Assembly (NCBI GenBank): GCA_019828595.1
Contig: JAHQRK010000005.1
Coordinates: 1,240,001-1,304,000, forward strand
Direction: 5' to 3'
Length of the DNA: 64,000 nt
Source of the DNA: Aphanomyces cochlioides
Taxonomy: Eukaryota > Oomycota > Saprolegniomycetes > Saprolegniales > Verrucalvaceae
Notes under the pieces: generated by a model
The model's database searches: none
What the model was told of the DNA's origin: nothing
Seen by the model: only the letters and a program-made list of their open reading frames with translations
Translations under genes and position numbers: made by a program
Shown here: one piece after another, positions 12,944 to 23,932 of the stretch
Numbering within the stretch: position 1 is the stretch's first letter
Layout of the letters: the number at the start of each line of letters is the position of its first letter

Positions 12944-15452
12944 TCAATGTTTGGCGATCGAGTGAATCGTCATGTTCAAATTCACGGGTCTTATCGTGAC
13001 GCTCATCAGTGGATTTATGTTGGCCTTGTCGGTCAAGCGGAAGGAAAATTGGAGCAACATGTTGGACACGACCGCTTGGAGCTCCGCTATCGCAAAGCGC
13101 ATGCCGATGCAGGTCTTTGGTCCCGTGCCAAACGGCATGTAGGTGAACGTATTGCCATGACCATTGCGCAACGCTTTGTCAGCTTCGTATGGCGCCGTGC
13201 CTTCAAGGAAACGCTCTACAATCAGTGACATCAACTCAAGCTCTCCTCGAGTTGAGCTCGTACCAGGGAGGAACTCATTTGGTTGGCTCCAGTACTTTGG
13301 ATTGCGGTGGAGAGCTCCCGTGCTGACGACCATGTGCGTTCCCTACACAAACCCCTCAACTAGCTAGCGTCAAACGTTGGCTTGACCTTTGGAATAAAGA
13401 TGGCTTCACCATCCGACATGGGCACATGGTCGTCTGCAGCACACACACGTGTAGCGACGTTGGTGACAGTGGGAAACATGCGCAATGTTTCGTTTATGAA
13501 TGCCGTCGTGTATTTCAACTCGGCCAGAGACTTCCAGCCGATTTCACCGCCTTCTGAAGCGGCAGCTACGGCTTGGCATTCCTTGCGAGCAATGGTTTCC
13601 ATGGCAGGATGCGTTGCAAACATGGCAAAGACCCAGCAAAGCGTCGTGCTCGTCGTCTACAACAATACATTACGCTTCCTTGTATCTCCATGGATGGTCT
13701 TACTTCATGTCCAGCAAGCATGAAAGTCATCACGTGAGTGCGCGCTTCCTCGGCCGTCACTCGGTGCTCGGTGTGGGTGTCTACATCCAGCATCAAGTCG
13801 ACCAAGTCAATCGGACGACTGATGTCACGCGGGGCTTGAAGCTTGGATGCAATGACGTTTTCAACCTTCTCGAGCAAGATGCGCTTGGCTTCACGCTGTT
13901 TGACCAAGCGCGGCAATGGCCAGCTGCGAAAACCAGGGATGTACATCGCTCCCAAGATGTACAAGAGCTTGGGCGGTTGATTCGACATCTTGTAAGCCTC
14001 AAGCACGCGGTCGTTGGCGTTTTCCAACGAACCAAAGTTGTAGCCAAAGGCAGAAACACCAATGATGTCCAGCGTCAACTTGGTGAAGACTAGCAAGAGT
14101 GTGAGCCAAGGCTTGGAAAAATATTATGGAAAAGAAGGGCTGGAGGACGCCGAGGACATCCTATCTGCGTGGCTGGTTATGGCTCAGACCTCAGCACACA
14201 ACACAAGACAAGCTTTGCCTTTGAAAAAAGTCGCTCCACTACCCGGTATATTGGAAGTTGGAAGGACAAAGCTTAGGTCTTGAGCAATGAATCGCTTAGA
14301 TTGTATGTGGTTCTTGCACATGAAGTACTTTATGTATTTTAACATTAGAGAATGTATTGCTCGTACTCTTCTGCCAGCAGAAGTTGCCCAGCGGTAAGGA
14401 AGCCGAGCTTCCCTGGATGAGGGAATCTCATGCATCAACAGCCGTTATCAGGGCCATTGTGACCCAGAGCACATTAAATATGACCATTTCAACCATGACG
14501 CCGATCACCAGGGCCCTTTTCATTAATGATTGCAATAACCATGTCCGTGTTGGGTCGTTATAGCCATTGTTACGGGTATCAGAGAAGCGATGCCCCTCAA
14601 TTATGCCGTAAAAAGTAGGGCCATATAAGGGATTTTCCATTAATTGTTCCCAAGGCCTGGTGTGAGCACCAGCAGCAGAGCAAATCAAGGACGTACAATC
14701 GTGCATGTCAACGGCGACGCCTTGGTCCGCCACGTGCTTGAGATGCTGGCTCAGTTGACGAGCGTGGCGAGCAAAGATGCCGATGAATTCACGCGCTTTG
14801 GCAAAGCCAAAGTGTGGCATGAGCATCTTGCGCTGGTGGTGATGCGTCTCTCCTTCCGTGCTGAGCAATCCATCGCCGCCAAGGAGGTTCTACCCGATGG
14901 TGAAGATGATGAAAAGTTATTCATAGATTCGTACGCGAAGAAACTCGCGGGCAGCCATGGCACGCGGATAATTGTCGCTGTTGACCGTGTAGACGTGCTT
15001 GATCGCCTCTGGATCCGTGAGCATGACCTACAATGTTTTTCTCCAGCATATGTTATGGAAGGAATCAACATACGCGATGGTTAAGCGTCGCTCGGTAATG
15101 CACAGCACCGCCATACAGTATTTCTTGACCCTGAAGGAAATCGTCAAGGCGACCTCTCACGACATCCTATAATAGTTGACGTACCATGAAATCATGGGCT
15201 CTGGGAAATGGCCGTCGCTCCACTTGGTTTCCATGGCGTCTATGATTTCCTTGAACGATCCAAAAGCCAATGCGACGATGGCGGTCCAGGGAGTGCATTC
15301 AGAGGGTTGGTCGCTGGCTCAATGAGAAAGTAATAGAGCATCAACGCAGCTACAGCCAGGACAAGCAGCGCCGCGGCCGTTGCGACGGGATACGTCGCCG
15401 AGAGCTGAATCAAATCCATCCTTTGAAATGACTTCAAGGCAGCAGAATCCAA
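12944..15452 (-). pseudogene. Cytochrome P450 copy C with expanded intron
   Basis: All eight exons of copy B can be aligned, including ETLR, the intron-split PERF and FGTGPKTCIG. Three lesions are seen. One T is missing from a T-run in exon 1 (about 15,263), shifting frame right after PPSSHW. About five extra bases in exon 2 break the KKYGGAV segment (about 15,110). Intron 4 is 607 nt (14,090-14,696) instead of 41-47 nt. The single-base change could be a sequencing error; the other two look real. The C-terminal half (12,944-14,089) is still fully open, so loss of function may be recent. Confidence 0.8.
14100..14680 (-). mobile_element. Insertion of about 565 bp in intron 4 of P450 copy C
   Basis: Relative to the same intron in copies B and D (41 and 47 nt), copy C carries about 565 extra bases. 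On the minus strand there is a 70-codon frame (14,640-14,428, start Met) with a hydrophobic segment near residues 43-67 that I do not recognise. CCAAGGCTTGG-like and CCAAGGCCTGG sequences lie near the two ends but do not form a clean terminal inverted repeat. The type of element is undetermined. Confidence 0.5.
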
Positions 15453-15779
15453 AATGCCGCTTCGTGCAGATCAGTTGAATTGTACGACGGCGGACGACGC
15501 TCTGGTGACGGCCTGTCCAAGTTCATGCCGACAGCATATGGTTCAACCTTCTCGCAGCCATATCTCGCATACGCTGGCCAAATTTGATCGGATCGACGCG
15601 GGGAAAGCGCTGTCATGTAGTGGAAGAGATGGAGAGTGTTCTTCTCACGAGGGGACGCTCAGAGACTTGATCCATTTCCCCTACGTCCATCTTGATTCCA
15701 TCGGCTGGATGTCTTGCATCACCCGATTACGTGAAAGCAAGAAACTTGTGCTAGGCATAAACTCACAAAAACTCTAGTA

Positions 15780-16361
15780 ATAAATACTTACCTATATTTC
15801 AAAATTATACAAAATATTATTTCTTGCAATATCGTAGAATTTAATATAACATTATATACTCGAGATCTAATATATTTCATATATAATATGTCACAGGTAT
15901 TATTTAATAAGAATTATGAGTCAACACGATACCCAACCGCACATCCTCCGAGGCTCGTAAGCAAGCGGACCGTGGAGAATTCGACGTCATGGACCTTCAG
16001 ACTGTGGCCAGGAAGATGGCGAACGACTGAAAGATAGACCAGACAAGGCTCTAAGACAGTCTACGCTTGTGCCCAGGCTATAGAATTTGTAGTGGTTTAC
16101 ATCGAAATTACAGTATTGCAAGCTTCCACCAAGTACGCTCGATTCTCCAACATGATGGAGCCACTGACATCAATCCAAAGCCGTCATTGCTGAGCTCATT
16201 ACCGTCAATGCAGTATTTACTACAGTGTCTACGACGACAGCCACCATGAAGCATCGCGAGCTAGAGCCGTCAAACAAGTCAAAAACCATCAGCAACGCGG
16301 TGAAAACGTTTCAAGTTGAGCGGGTGGCTCTGGGTTACGACAAAGATGCAGACGACGACAC
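15780..16361. other. AT-rich spacer between P450 copies C and D
   Basis: Strongly AT-rich from about 15,780 to 15,930 and without a supported gene. It separates the 5' end of copy C from the 3' end of copy D. Confidence 0.5.
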
Positions 16362-18248
16362 TCAGTGGGAAGACGCAGCTACTGAGTGAATCGTCATGCT
16401 CAAATGAACGGGTTTCAACGAGACGCCGTCGAGTCGTGGGTTCACGTTCGCCTTGTCAGTCAAGCGGAAGGAAAACTGATGCAACAAGTTGGAAATCACG
16501 ACTTGGAGCTCGGCCATGGCGAAGCGCATGCCAATGCAGTTCTTTGGCCCCGTGCTGAAGGGCAAGTACGTGTACGAGTTGCCTTGGCCATTGCGGAGCG
16601 CCTTGTCGGCTTCGAACGGCACCGTGCCTTCGATGAACCGCTCGGGGACGAACTCATCTGGTTGACTCCAGTACTTTGGATTGCGATGGAGCGGTCCCGT
16701 GACGACGACCATGTACAGGATGGTCAGTCATGGCTAGCTCCAAGTTGGCGGCGGCAGGACCTTGGTAATGAAGATCGACTTGCCGTCCGACATGGGCACG
16801 TTGTCGTCCTGGACACAAGCGCGCGGGGCGATGAACGTGATCGTCGGGTGGAGTCGGAGGGTTTCCTGGATGAACGCTGTCGTGTATTTCAACTCGCCGA
16901 GCGATTTCCACCCGATGATGCCGCCGTCCGACGCGGCAGCCACGGCTTGGCATTCCTTCCGAGCGAGAACTTCCATCTCGGGGTGCGTTGCAAACATGGC
17001 AAAGACCCAACAGAGCGTGCTGCTCGTCGTCTAGCCAAGCAGGTCAGTCAGGTCAACTCGGCTTTAGTGGACATACCTCATGGCCAGCGAGCATGAACGT
17101 CATGACGTGCGTTCGCGCTTCCTCGACCGTCACTTTGTGCTCGCTGTGCGAGTCCACGTCGAGCATCAAGTCGACCAAGTCGATCGGGCGTGTGGTATCG
17201 CGCGGCGCTTTAAGCTTGGCGGCGATGTCATTGTCGACCGTGTCGAAGAGGATGCGCTTCGCCTGGCGGATCTTGACCAAGCGCGGGAGCGGCCAGTTGC
17301 GAAAGCCAGGAATAAGCAACGACGCGACGCCGTAGAGGATGTTGGGCGGTTGATTCATCATGTTGTACGCTTCGATGACGCGCTCGTTTGAGTTGTCGAG
17401 CGAGCCAAAGTTGTAGCCAAAGGCGGCGACGCCGATGATGTCGAGCGTCAACTTGGTGAAGACTAGATCGCAGTGAGGAAGAAGCAAGTGGTTCTAATAA
17501 TGGACTGACACTCGTGCATGTCGACAGCGACGTCCTGGTCGACGATTTGTTTCAAGTGGCGGCTCAGTTGACCCGCATGATGCGCAAAGACATTGATAAA
17601 GTCTTTGATCTTGCCAAAGCCAAAGTGCGGCATGAGCATCTTGCGCTGATGTTGATGCGTCTCGCCTTCCGTGCTGAGTAATCCATCGCCGCCGACAATG
17701 TCCTACAGAGAAGACGTGAGCACCGCGACGACATCCAGCAGCTCAGCGAACAAACCCGAAGGAAGCTTCGAATGCCGTTCGATCGCGGATAGTTGTCGCT
17801 GTGGGTCACGAAGACGTGCTTGATTGCTTCAGGGTCTGTGAGCATGACCTAGAGATTCAAGTTGAGCATGGAGTGGTGGACGAAGGGAACGGACGCAATG
17901 GCCAAAGACAGCTCGGTAATGGACCGCTCCGCCGTATTTCTTGACCCTACAAGGCATTCAAGTCGATAGGAAGCAGAGGAGAAGGAGTACAATGAGAGAG
18001 CAGGCTCTGGGAAGTGTCCATCGCTCCACTTCGTGTCCATGATGTCTGTACGCACCGTAGAACCAATGCGACGACGGCGGTCCTGGAATCGCATTCAAGG
18101 GATGGAAAGCGGGGGAGATCACGAAGACGTAGAGCATCGCGGTCGCAACGACGAGGAGAAAGAGGCCGAGAACGACGACGAAGACGCTCCACATGGAGAC
18201 GAACACGAGTTCCATCGTCTTGACGTGAAATTGCAATCTGGCCGTCAA
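16362..18248 (-). pseudogene. Cytochrome P450 copy D, two lesions
   Basis: Exons 18248-17991, 17946-17895, 17848-17756, 17702-17510, 17462-17077, 17030-16761 and a C-terminal exon ending 16,362. AGHE/TT, ETLR, uninterrupted PERF and FSTGPKNCIG are present. The PERF intron of copies A-C is absent. Exon 1 has a 2-nt deficit relative to copy B just after HWFYG (near 18,040), and reading continues in another frame (TDIMDTKW). The intron after 16,761 lacks a usable AG in the position used by A-C; the nearest AG leaves an in-frame TGA. Either a very recent pseudogene or affected by base-call errors. Confidence 0.7.
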
Positions 18249-18537
18249 TCATGCTGTCAACGCTGCTGAGTGATCTACCAGATGGGATCCACAGCAGGAG
18301 GAAGACGTCGATTGTCGAGCGACTAATGGCTGGAGCATATCATGCGCTGTGGATGGAGTGGATGAGAGCACAGCAGACGTGGGAGCTCGCTATCGCATAA
18401 TGAGGAGACTAATCGAGTTCCTCCCGCCTGCTGGTACAATGTCACTTTCAAGTGATGACACGATCGACGTTGTTGCATGGAAGCGTACAGTGTAGATGGA
18501 GGGAGGCCTCTGGTCATGTCATAAAGTCGATCTCAGG

Positions 18538-18589
18538 TCTTACACTTTGCAGGTTCTTGGGCTTGAGACCGGGATCGCAAATCGCAAAG
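18538..18589 (+). repeat. Left 52-bp terminal inverted repeat
   Basis: Exact reverse complement of 23,881-23,932. With the adjoining 18,587-18,604 it forms a hairpin: TACACTTTGCAGGTTCTT at 18,541 pairs with AAGAACCTGCAAAGTGTA at 18,587. Confidence 0.9.
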
Positions 18590-18643
18590 AACCTGCAAAG
18601 TGTACGAGGTTAAGCGCCCAATACAAGGAAGGAAGGAAGAACT

Positions 18644-21637
18644 ATGTCTACTGTGTCAACGATCAAGCTATCGGAACACAATTATCTTGAATGGCGCGTG
18701 TATTTCGCCGGTCGACTTATGGCCAAAGGGCTACATGGACTATTGACCGCACCTGTGACTGCCGACAACGCTTCAAACGATCAGAAGGCGTTCGGCATTT
18801 TGATCGAAACTCTGGATCCAAGCCAATATCAATATGTGGATGGAATAACCAACGTGAAAGTGGCTTATGAAGCCTTGGTGGCTCATCATCAACCTATTAC
18901 CAAGATCGATAGGATCGAGGTTGCTATGGAATGGGCCAAGATTAACTGGAACCCTCGTCAAGAAACGCTGCCGGATTTCTTTCTCCGGTTCAGCTTACTG
19001 GTCAAGCGTCTAGCCGGCGTCGGTGCCGCTGAGACGGACAACAACATTGTGATCAAACTACTAGCATTGATGCCGTGGGACTTTCGTCATGTGGTCGACC
19101 GCCTCTCGCACGCTCCGAGCTCTGAGCAAACCCTACCACTTGTGAAGTTGGCTCTCGAGGCTGAATGGAAGGCTGCCTTACGAAACGGTGTTATGAAGCG
19201 TCCTGTTATGAAGCGTCCTAGTGGACATATCAATGATGACCGTGCTCTCATTTCTGTTGGTAATCCTTCATCAAGTAATCGCAATCCCGCTGGCCGTGGT
19301 GGTGGCAATCGTGGAACGGGGGCCCGAGGAAAAGGAAGAGGCGGCGGTAACAACAACAATGGTGCTGGCAACAGCAAACATCGCAACGGGAGCTGCCATT
19401 ACTGTGGCAAGGATGGACATTGGAAAAATGAATGTCGGAAGAAGGCGTCCGATGAGAACACCATGGGTCGTCAACCAAACTTCACGTCCAGTTCAAATCT
19501 TGCCAATGACAATGTTTACCTTTTTACTGCTATAGACTTTACACCTATGGAACCTATGGGGGATTTTGAATGGTGGACTTGGATGGACTGTGTATCAAGT
19601 CTTGGTGGTCATATGGTTGATGATAGATTTGAAGCGGTGGATGGTAAACCTATTGCTGGAGTTATTGATTTGTTGATTGAGGAAGCTGCTTTATCCGAAG
19701 TTGAGGAGACTTCACAAGACATGAAAGCCACTGAGATGGCCCACAGTGCACAAGCGTCGAACGATGAGAAGTCTAGCCGAGTGATAGTGGACTCAGGGGC
19801 ATCTTCCCATATGACTGGGCAATTGGAACATCTATTTGATGACATACCTTGCCATCGTCGAGTCGTTGTGGCAAATTGTGAACACACTACCGCTACAAGA
19901 ATGGGGAAGATGACTGTTGTCACACCTTGTGGCAAAAGACTTACCCTTTCCGAGGTACTCTTAGTCGATGGAATGCCATCAACCCTGCTGTCCATACCAG
20001 CTTTGATGCGTTCAACAAGAGATGTTTCAGTGCAATTTGAAAACGGGAAATGCACCATCTATCGCTACGGCGAGCCAGTGGTCTCAGCATCTTTGAGTAG
20101 TGATCAACGTCTCTACATTCTTCATGGAACTATTCTGTACGATCATGCCAACCTTACCATTGATGAATCCTCGACTCTATGGCACAATCGGATCGGTCAT
20201 ATCCCCATTGCAGCGCTCAGATCTTGTGCCAATGCAGGCCTTGGTGTACCTACAACTCTCAGTGATCTAAAGCACACTTGCCTGGACTGTCCACGTGCAA
20301 AGGTGCATAGAATTACGGCACCAAAGACCAGCACACGCACATTTCAGCCTGGAGAGTGCTGGCACTCTGACACCAAGGGACCTTTACCAACTGCATCAGT
20401 GGGAGGGTGTAGATTTTACACCGTGTACGTCGACGATGCGAGTGGCTACAAGATTGTTCGCTTCATCCATTCAACCGACGCAAGCACACAAGCTGCAAAT
20501 TTTGATGAAATTGTGGCCCTGTCTGAACGCCAAACAGGTCGTAATGTCAAGATCTTATGCACCGATGGCGGATCTGAATTCAACAGTGCATTGTTTAACT
20601 CTTGGTTGGCGACCAAGGGAATTAGACATGAAATGTCAGCCGCCAACAATCAATGGCAGAATGGTGTAGCAGAGCGAGCGCACCGCACCTTGATGGAAAT
20701 GGCTCTTGCAATGCTAACACACGCCCGTATGGCTCGTAGATGGTGGGCTGAGGCTATCAACACAGCAACGTTTATTACCAATCGCATACTGCATACCAGC
20801 AAGGCCATCAAAACTCCAATTGAGTTGTTCAATGGGCACAAGCCAATCCTCGCAAATATGCGCGTTTTCGGTTGCAAATGTTTCAACATGGTTAAGGCAC
20901 CCGAGAGACGCAACAAACTTGCACCTAAGGCAACACTATGCATGATGCTCGGGTACATGGAGAACATGAAGGCCTACAAACTCGACGATGTTGAAAGGCA
21001 GTTGGTGACTCATGGTGTGCATGTAAAGTTCTTTGAGGACGAATTCTTTGGTGAACCAACGTTACCATCTATGATTGACTACGATGATGACGACGATGAT
21101 GATGAAATTGAGCCCCCCCTCAACACCCAGCACACTACAGCATCAGGAATCGTTCCGTCTTTCCTAAGAACAGCAACATCGACAGCCACTCGTGCCATGG
21201 ACAATATGCGGAATATGTTCACCCCAGCTACTAGTATGGACGAGAGTGAAACTAGTAACGTTCGAGCTACACAACGAACGAGACATACAACAATCAGCGC
21301 CCAAAATGAACCAAAGCCGTCTCGCATACCAGTACCGGCTAGCCACTTCAGACATCCCCGTCAAACATCTTTGGCAACGGGCATACCCACCACAGCACAA
21401 AGCCACTTCCGTCGTCCAATTACTCGCAGCACGTCCTCCAATGATGCATTACAACGAACGATGGACGAGTTTGATCCTAACGCACCAACTCCTTCAAAGT
21501 TTGATGCACGGTCGCGAGATTTTGACCCTTTTGACCTGAACCATCACGTGTCCCGCAAAGTGCGCCTCTACCCGCACGTAAGAGGAACATTCCCGAACGG
21601 TATCGGGACAATGCAAGTTTCGCCAGCATTCCCTTGA
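18644..21637 (+). CDS. Copia gag-protease-integrase polyprotein
   Basis: One 997-codon frame. The N-terminal ~200 residues are a copia-type Gag. A CCHC zinc knuckle (CHYCGKDGHWKNEC) is near residue 250, after a Gly/Arg/Asn-rich linker. The aspartic protease motif DSGASSHMTG is near 382. The pre-integrase HHCC domain starts with LWHNRIGHIP near 511. Integrase has Asp in WHSDTKG (about 572), Asp in CTDGGSEF (about 638) and Glu in NGVAERAHR (about 672), i.e. an intact DDE triad. The frame ends with a TGA before the reverse transcriptase, where an intact element would read on. Start is the first Met. Confidence 0.85.
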   Translation: MSTVSTIKLSEHNYLEWRVYFAGRLMAKGLHGLLTAPVTADNASNDQKAFGILIETLDPSQYQYVDGITNVKVAYEALVAHHQPITKIDRIEVAMEWAKINWNPRQETLPDFFLRFSLLVKRLAGVGAAETDNNIVIKLLALMPWDFRHVVDRLSHAPSSEQTLPLVKLALEAEWKAALRNGVMKRPVMKRPSGHINDDRALISVGNPSSSNRNPAGRGGGNRGTGARGKGRGGGNNNNGAGNSKHRNGSCHYCGKDGHWKNECRKKASDENTMGRQPNFTSSSNLANDNVYLFTAIDFTPMEPMGDFEWWTWMDCVSSLGGHMVDDRFEAVDGKPIAGVIDLLIEEAALSEVEETSQDMKATEMAHSAQASNDEKSSRVIVDSGASSHMTGQLEHLFDDIPCHRRVVVANCEHTTATRMGKMTVVTPCGKRLTLSEVLLVDGMPSTLLSIPALMRSTRDVSVQFENGKCTIYRYGEPVVSASLSSDQRLYILHGTILYDHANLTIDESSTLWHNRIGHIPIAALRSCANAGLGVPTTLSDLKHTCLDCPRAKVHRITAPKTSTRTFQPGECWHSDTKGPLPTASVGGCRFYTVYVDDASGYKIVRFIHSTDASTQAANFDEIVALSERQTGRNVKILCTDGGSEFNSALFNSWLATKGIRHEMSAANNQWQNGVAERAHRTLMEMALAMLTHARMARRWWAEAINTATFITNRILHTSKAIKTPIELFNGHKPILANMRVFGCKCFNMVKAPERRNKLAPKATLCMMLGYMENMKAYKLDDVERQLVTHGVHVKFFEDEFFGEPTLPSMIDYDDDDDDDEIEPPLNTQHTTASGIVPSFLRTATSTATRAMDNMRNMFTPATSMDESETSNVRATQRTRHTTISAQNEPKPSRIPVPASHFRHPRQTSLATGIPTTAQSHFRRPITRSTSSNDALQRTMDEFDPNAPTPSKFDARSRDFDPFDLNHHVSRKVRLYPHVRGTFPNGIGTMQVSPAFP

Positions 21638-21672
21638 ATCTGAACCTAGAAGGCTAACATGCCGACTCATTT

Positions 21673-22798
21673 TTGGGTGACGAAGGCGTACTTTACCGGG
21701 TCGATGGTGTCGATTTTGCTTGTGCGGCTGTCTCGATCTTGGATGTTCCAAACAGTCACAAAGAAGCTATGGCTTCACCCGATTGGAAACATTGGAAATC
21801 CGCTGAGGAACGTGAGGTGGCACAATTAAAGGCTCAAAACACATGGACACTTGGCACTCCACCACCTGGAAGAAAAGTTATGGGTGGACGCTGGACATAT
21901 GCCCGGAAAACAGATGCTGAGGGAAATGTTGTCTGGTGGAAAGCACGGTGGGTTTTGAAAGGATTCAATCAAGTGGAAGGTGTTGACTATGGTGAAACTT
22001 CCTCGAACGTCATCAAAATGACATCTGTCCGCACCATATGTGCTATTGCGACTACCAAAAATATGGTGCTCGAGCAAGCGGACGCCGACAACGCATATGT
22101 TGAAGCCGACCTGCATGAATCCATATGGGCTGTCGAGCCGGAAGGTTAGGAGACAGACCGCTCCATAGCAGCACACTTGAACAAAGCTCTTTACGGACTT
22201 AGACAAAGCGCACGTACCTGAAGCGAGCATTGTACGCGACAAGTGGTGTCTCTTGGGTGGAGACAGAGCCTGCATGACCCCTGTGTGTTTGCTCGTGGAA
22301 AGGGGAGTGACCTGGAACTACTTGGAACATATGTTGATGACTTTGTTATCGCAGCACCCTCAAAAGTGCGTGTTAACGATATCCTGTCTGAATTGGAAAC
22401 GAAAATGGCTTTGAAACGTCAAGGAACACTCAAGTTTATCCTTGGGATACGTGTGGAACGCAATTTGGTCAATGGTACTTTGATCATGACACAAGATGCA
22501 TACGCTGACAAAGTACTCGAACGTTTTGGAATGCTATCTTGTCATCCGGTTACAACTCCAGAAATTCCTGAAACTGTGGTTCGATGAAAATCAACCAATA
22601 GTAGATCAAGGAGAGTATCGAGCTCTGATTGGTTCGTTGGTATATTTGATGGTTTGCACTCGTCCTGACATTCTCTGCAACGACTATCTCGACACCTACA
22701 TGCCACCCGTGAGCCTCACCTCGTTGGCGCAAAGAGAGTGCTCCGCTACATCGCTGGAACGGTCCGTCATGGCATCATTTATGGCCGAACAGCCTTGA
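21673..22798 (+). pseudogene. Copia reverse transcriptase, broken
   Basis: RVT_2-type reverse transcriptase in several frames: a segment with GGRWTYARKTD and ARWVLKGFNQ (21,673-22,149) ends in a TAG. ALYGLRQSA follows in another frame, then the catalytic TYVDDF region (22,243-22,587). Another shift leads to the connection segment (EYRALIGSLVYL). At least three frame breaks and one nonsense codon. Confidence 0.85.
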
Positions 22799-23643
22799 AT
22801 TTGGAAGGCTTCAGTGATGCTAGTTGGGCTACACGCCCAGATCGAAGATCGACAACAGGTTTTTTGTGGTCCTTTTTGGGTGGTCCTCTCATGTGGAAGA
22901 GCGTCAGACAGCGAATAACAGCCCTGTCGAGCTGTGAAGCTGAATACATTGCCGCAGCTGAAGCCGCCCGGGAAAGCGTTTGGCTACGTGGTTTACTATT
23001 CAGCTTCACAGCTCGACAGGGCTGTTATTCGTGTCTGAGCGTCAGACAGCGAATAACAGCCCTGTCGAGCTGTGAAGCTGAATACATTGCCGCAGCTGAA
23101 GCCGCCCGGGAAAGCGTTTGGCTACGTGGTTTACTATTCAGCTTCACAGCTCGACAGGGCTGTTATTCGTGTCTGAGCGTCAGACAGCGAATAACAGCCC
23201 TGTCGAGCTGTGAAGCTGAATACATTGCCGCAGCTGAAGCCGCCCGGGAAAGCGTTTGGCTACGTGGTTTACTAGCCGACATAGGCTTTGTTCAAGACAA
23301 TGTGGTGCTGTATTGTGATAACATATATATGTCAGCCATCTCGACTGCAAATTCATCCGCAGCGAACGAACGGACAAAACACATTGACGTCCGGCACCAT
23401 TTCTTGCGGCAACTCACCCATTCTGGAGCTCTCAACATGGTATTCGTGGCGTCAGCAGCAATGATGGCCGATGTATTGACGAAACCAGCAAACAAAACCT
23501 CATTACGAGCGTTCGTGGCAGCAATCATGCACCAAGGAATCTCCTCAACAACGTCCGCTAAACAAGAGAAACAACGCAAGACGCAAGGGGCCGCCAGTGG
23601 AAGACCGATAGGAGCTCAAAACGCCACATCGCACTCAGGTTAG
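22738..23643 (+). pseudogene. Copia RNase H domain with in-frame triplication
   Basis: Open frame of 301 codons containing the RNase H1-type domain (FSDASWATRPD with catalytic Asp; SSCEAEYIAAAEA with catalytic Glu). The 46-codon segment around the Glu motif is repeated three times in frame, separated by back-translated hairpin sequence. Later YCDN carries a further catalytic Asp and ERTKHIDVRHHF the usual His. The frame survives but the fold must be disrupted. Confidence 0.8.
22901..23271 (+). repeat. 138-bp tandem repeat made of inverted arms
   Basis: Units begin at 22,901, 23,039 and 23,177 (period exactly 138 bp, the third unit partial). Each complete unit opens with about 35 bp (GCGAATAACAGCC...) that returns as its reverse complement about 55 bp later, so each unit is a potential cruciform or hairpin. 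Confidence 0.9.
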
Positions 23644-23648
23644 GGGAG

Positions 23649-23932
23649 TGTTGAGGTTCAAAGCGCCAGCGCTGTATGAGACGCTGCGAGTTTGAACCTT
23701 AGAACCTGCATGCAACGGTGGCGTATCGATCGGAGACGTCGCTGGACGACGTCTCTCTGATTTGAACACTCTCGCAAGTTGTATGCACCATAGAGCGATG
23801 AAGATTGTGCCACATCGAAGAGACGGCAACGACAACGATACATAAGTAGCAGGAGTAGTGTATCGTGTCCACGATAATCACTTTGCGATTTGCGATCCCG
23901 GTCTCAAGCCCAAGAACCTGCAAAGTGTAAGA
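23649..23932 (+). repeat. Candidate copia 3' LTR
   Basis: Starts TGTTGAGG straight after a purine tract. The first ~55 bp contain a short inverted repeat (GAGGTTCAAA / TTTGAACCTT). The last 52 bp match the left terminal repeat in inverse orientation. Exact LTR ends cannot be set without a full second LTR. Confidence 0.55.

Larger units (their letters stand above)
18538..23932 (+). mobile_element. Ty1/copia retrotransposon, defective
   Basis: Gene order is gag, protease, integrase, reverse transcriptase, RNase H, which defines the Ty1/copia superfamily. A polypurine-like TTAGGGGAG precedes a candidate 3' LTR starting TGTTGAGG (23,649) and ending near 23,932. The 5' end has no matching LTR. 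Instead a 52-bp inverted copy of the element's 3' end is present (18,538-18,589), followed directly by the last 18 bp of the LTR in normal orientation (18,587-18,604). The pol part has stops and frameshifts, so the copy is not autonomous. Confidence 0.9.

Noticed and set aside
19087..19386. Pro/Leu/Arg-rich minus-strand frames inside the copia gag
   Set aside because: Antisense shadow of the Gly/Arg-rich Gag linker.
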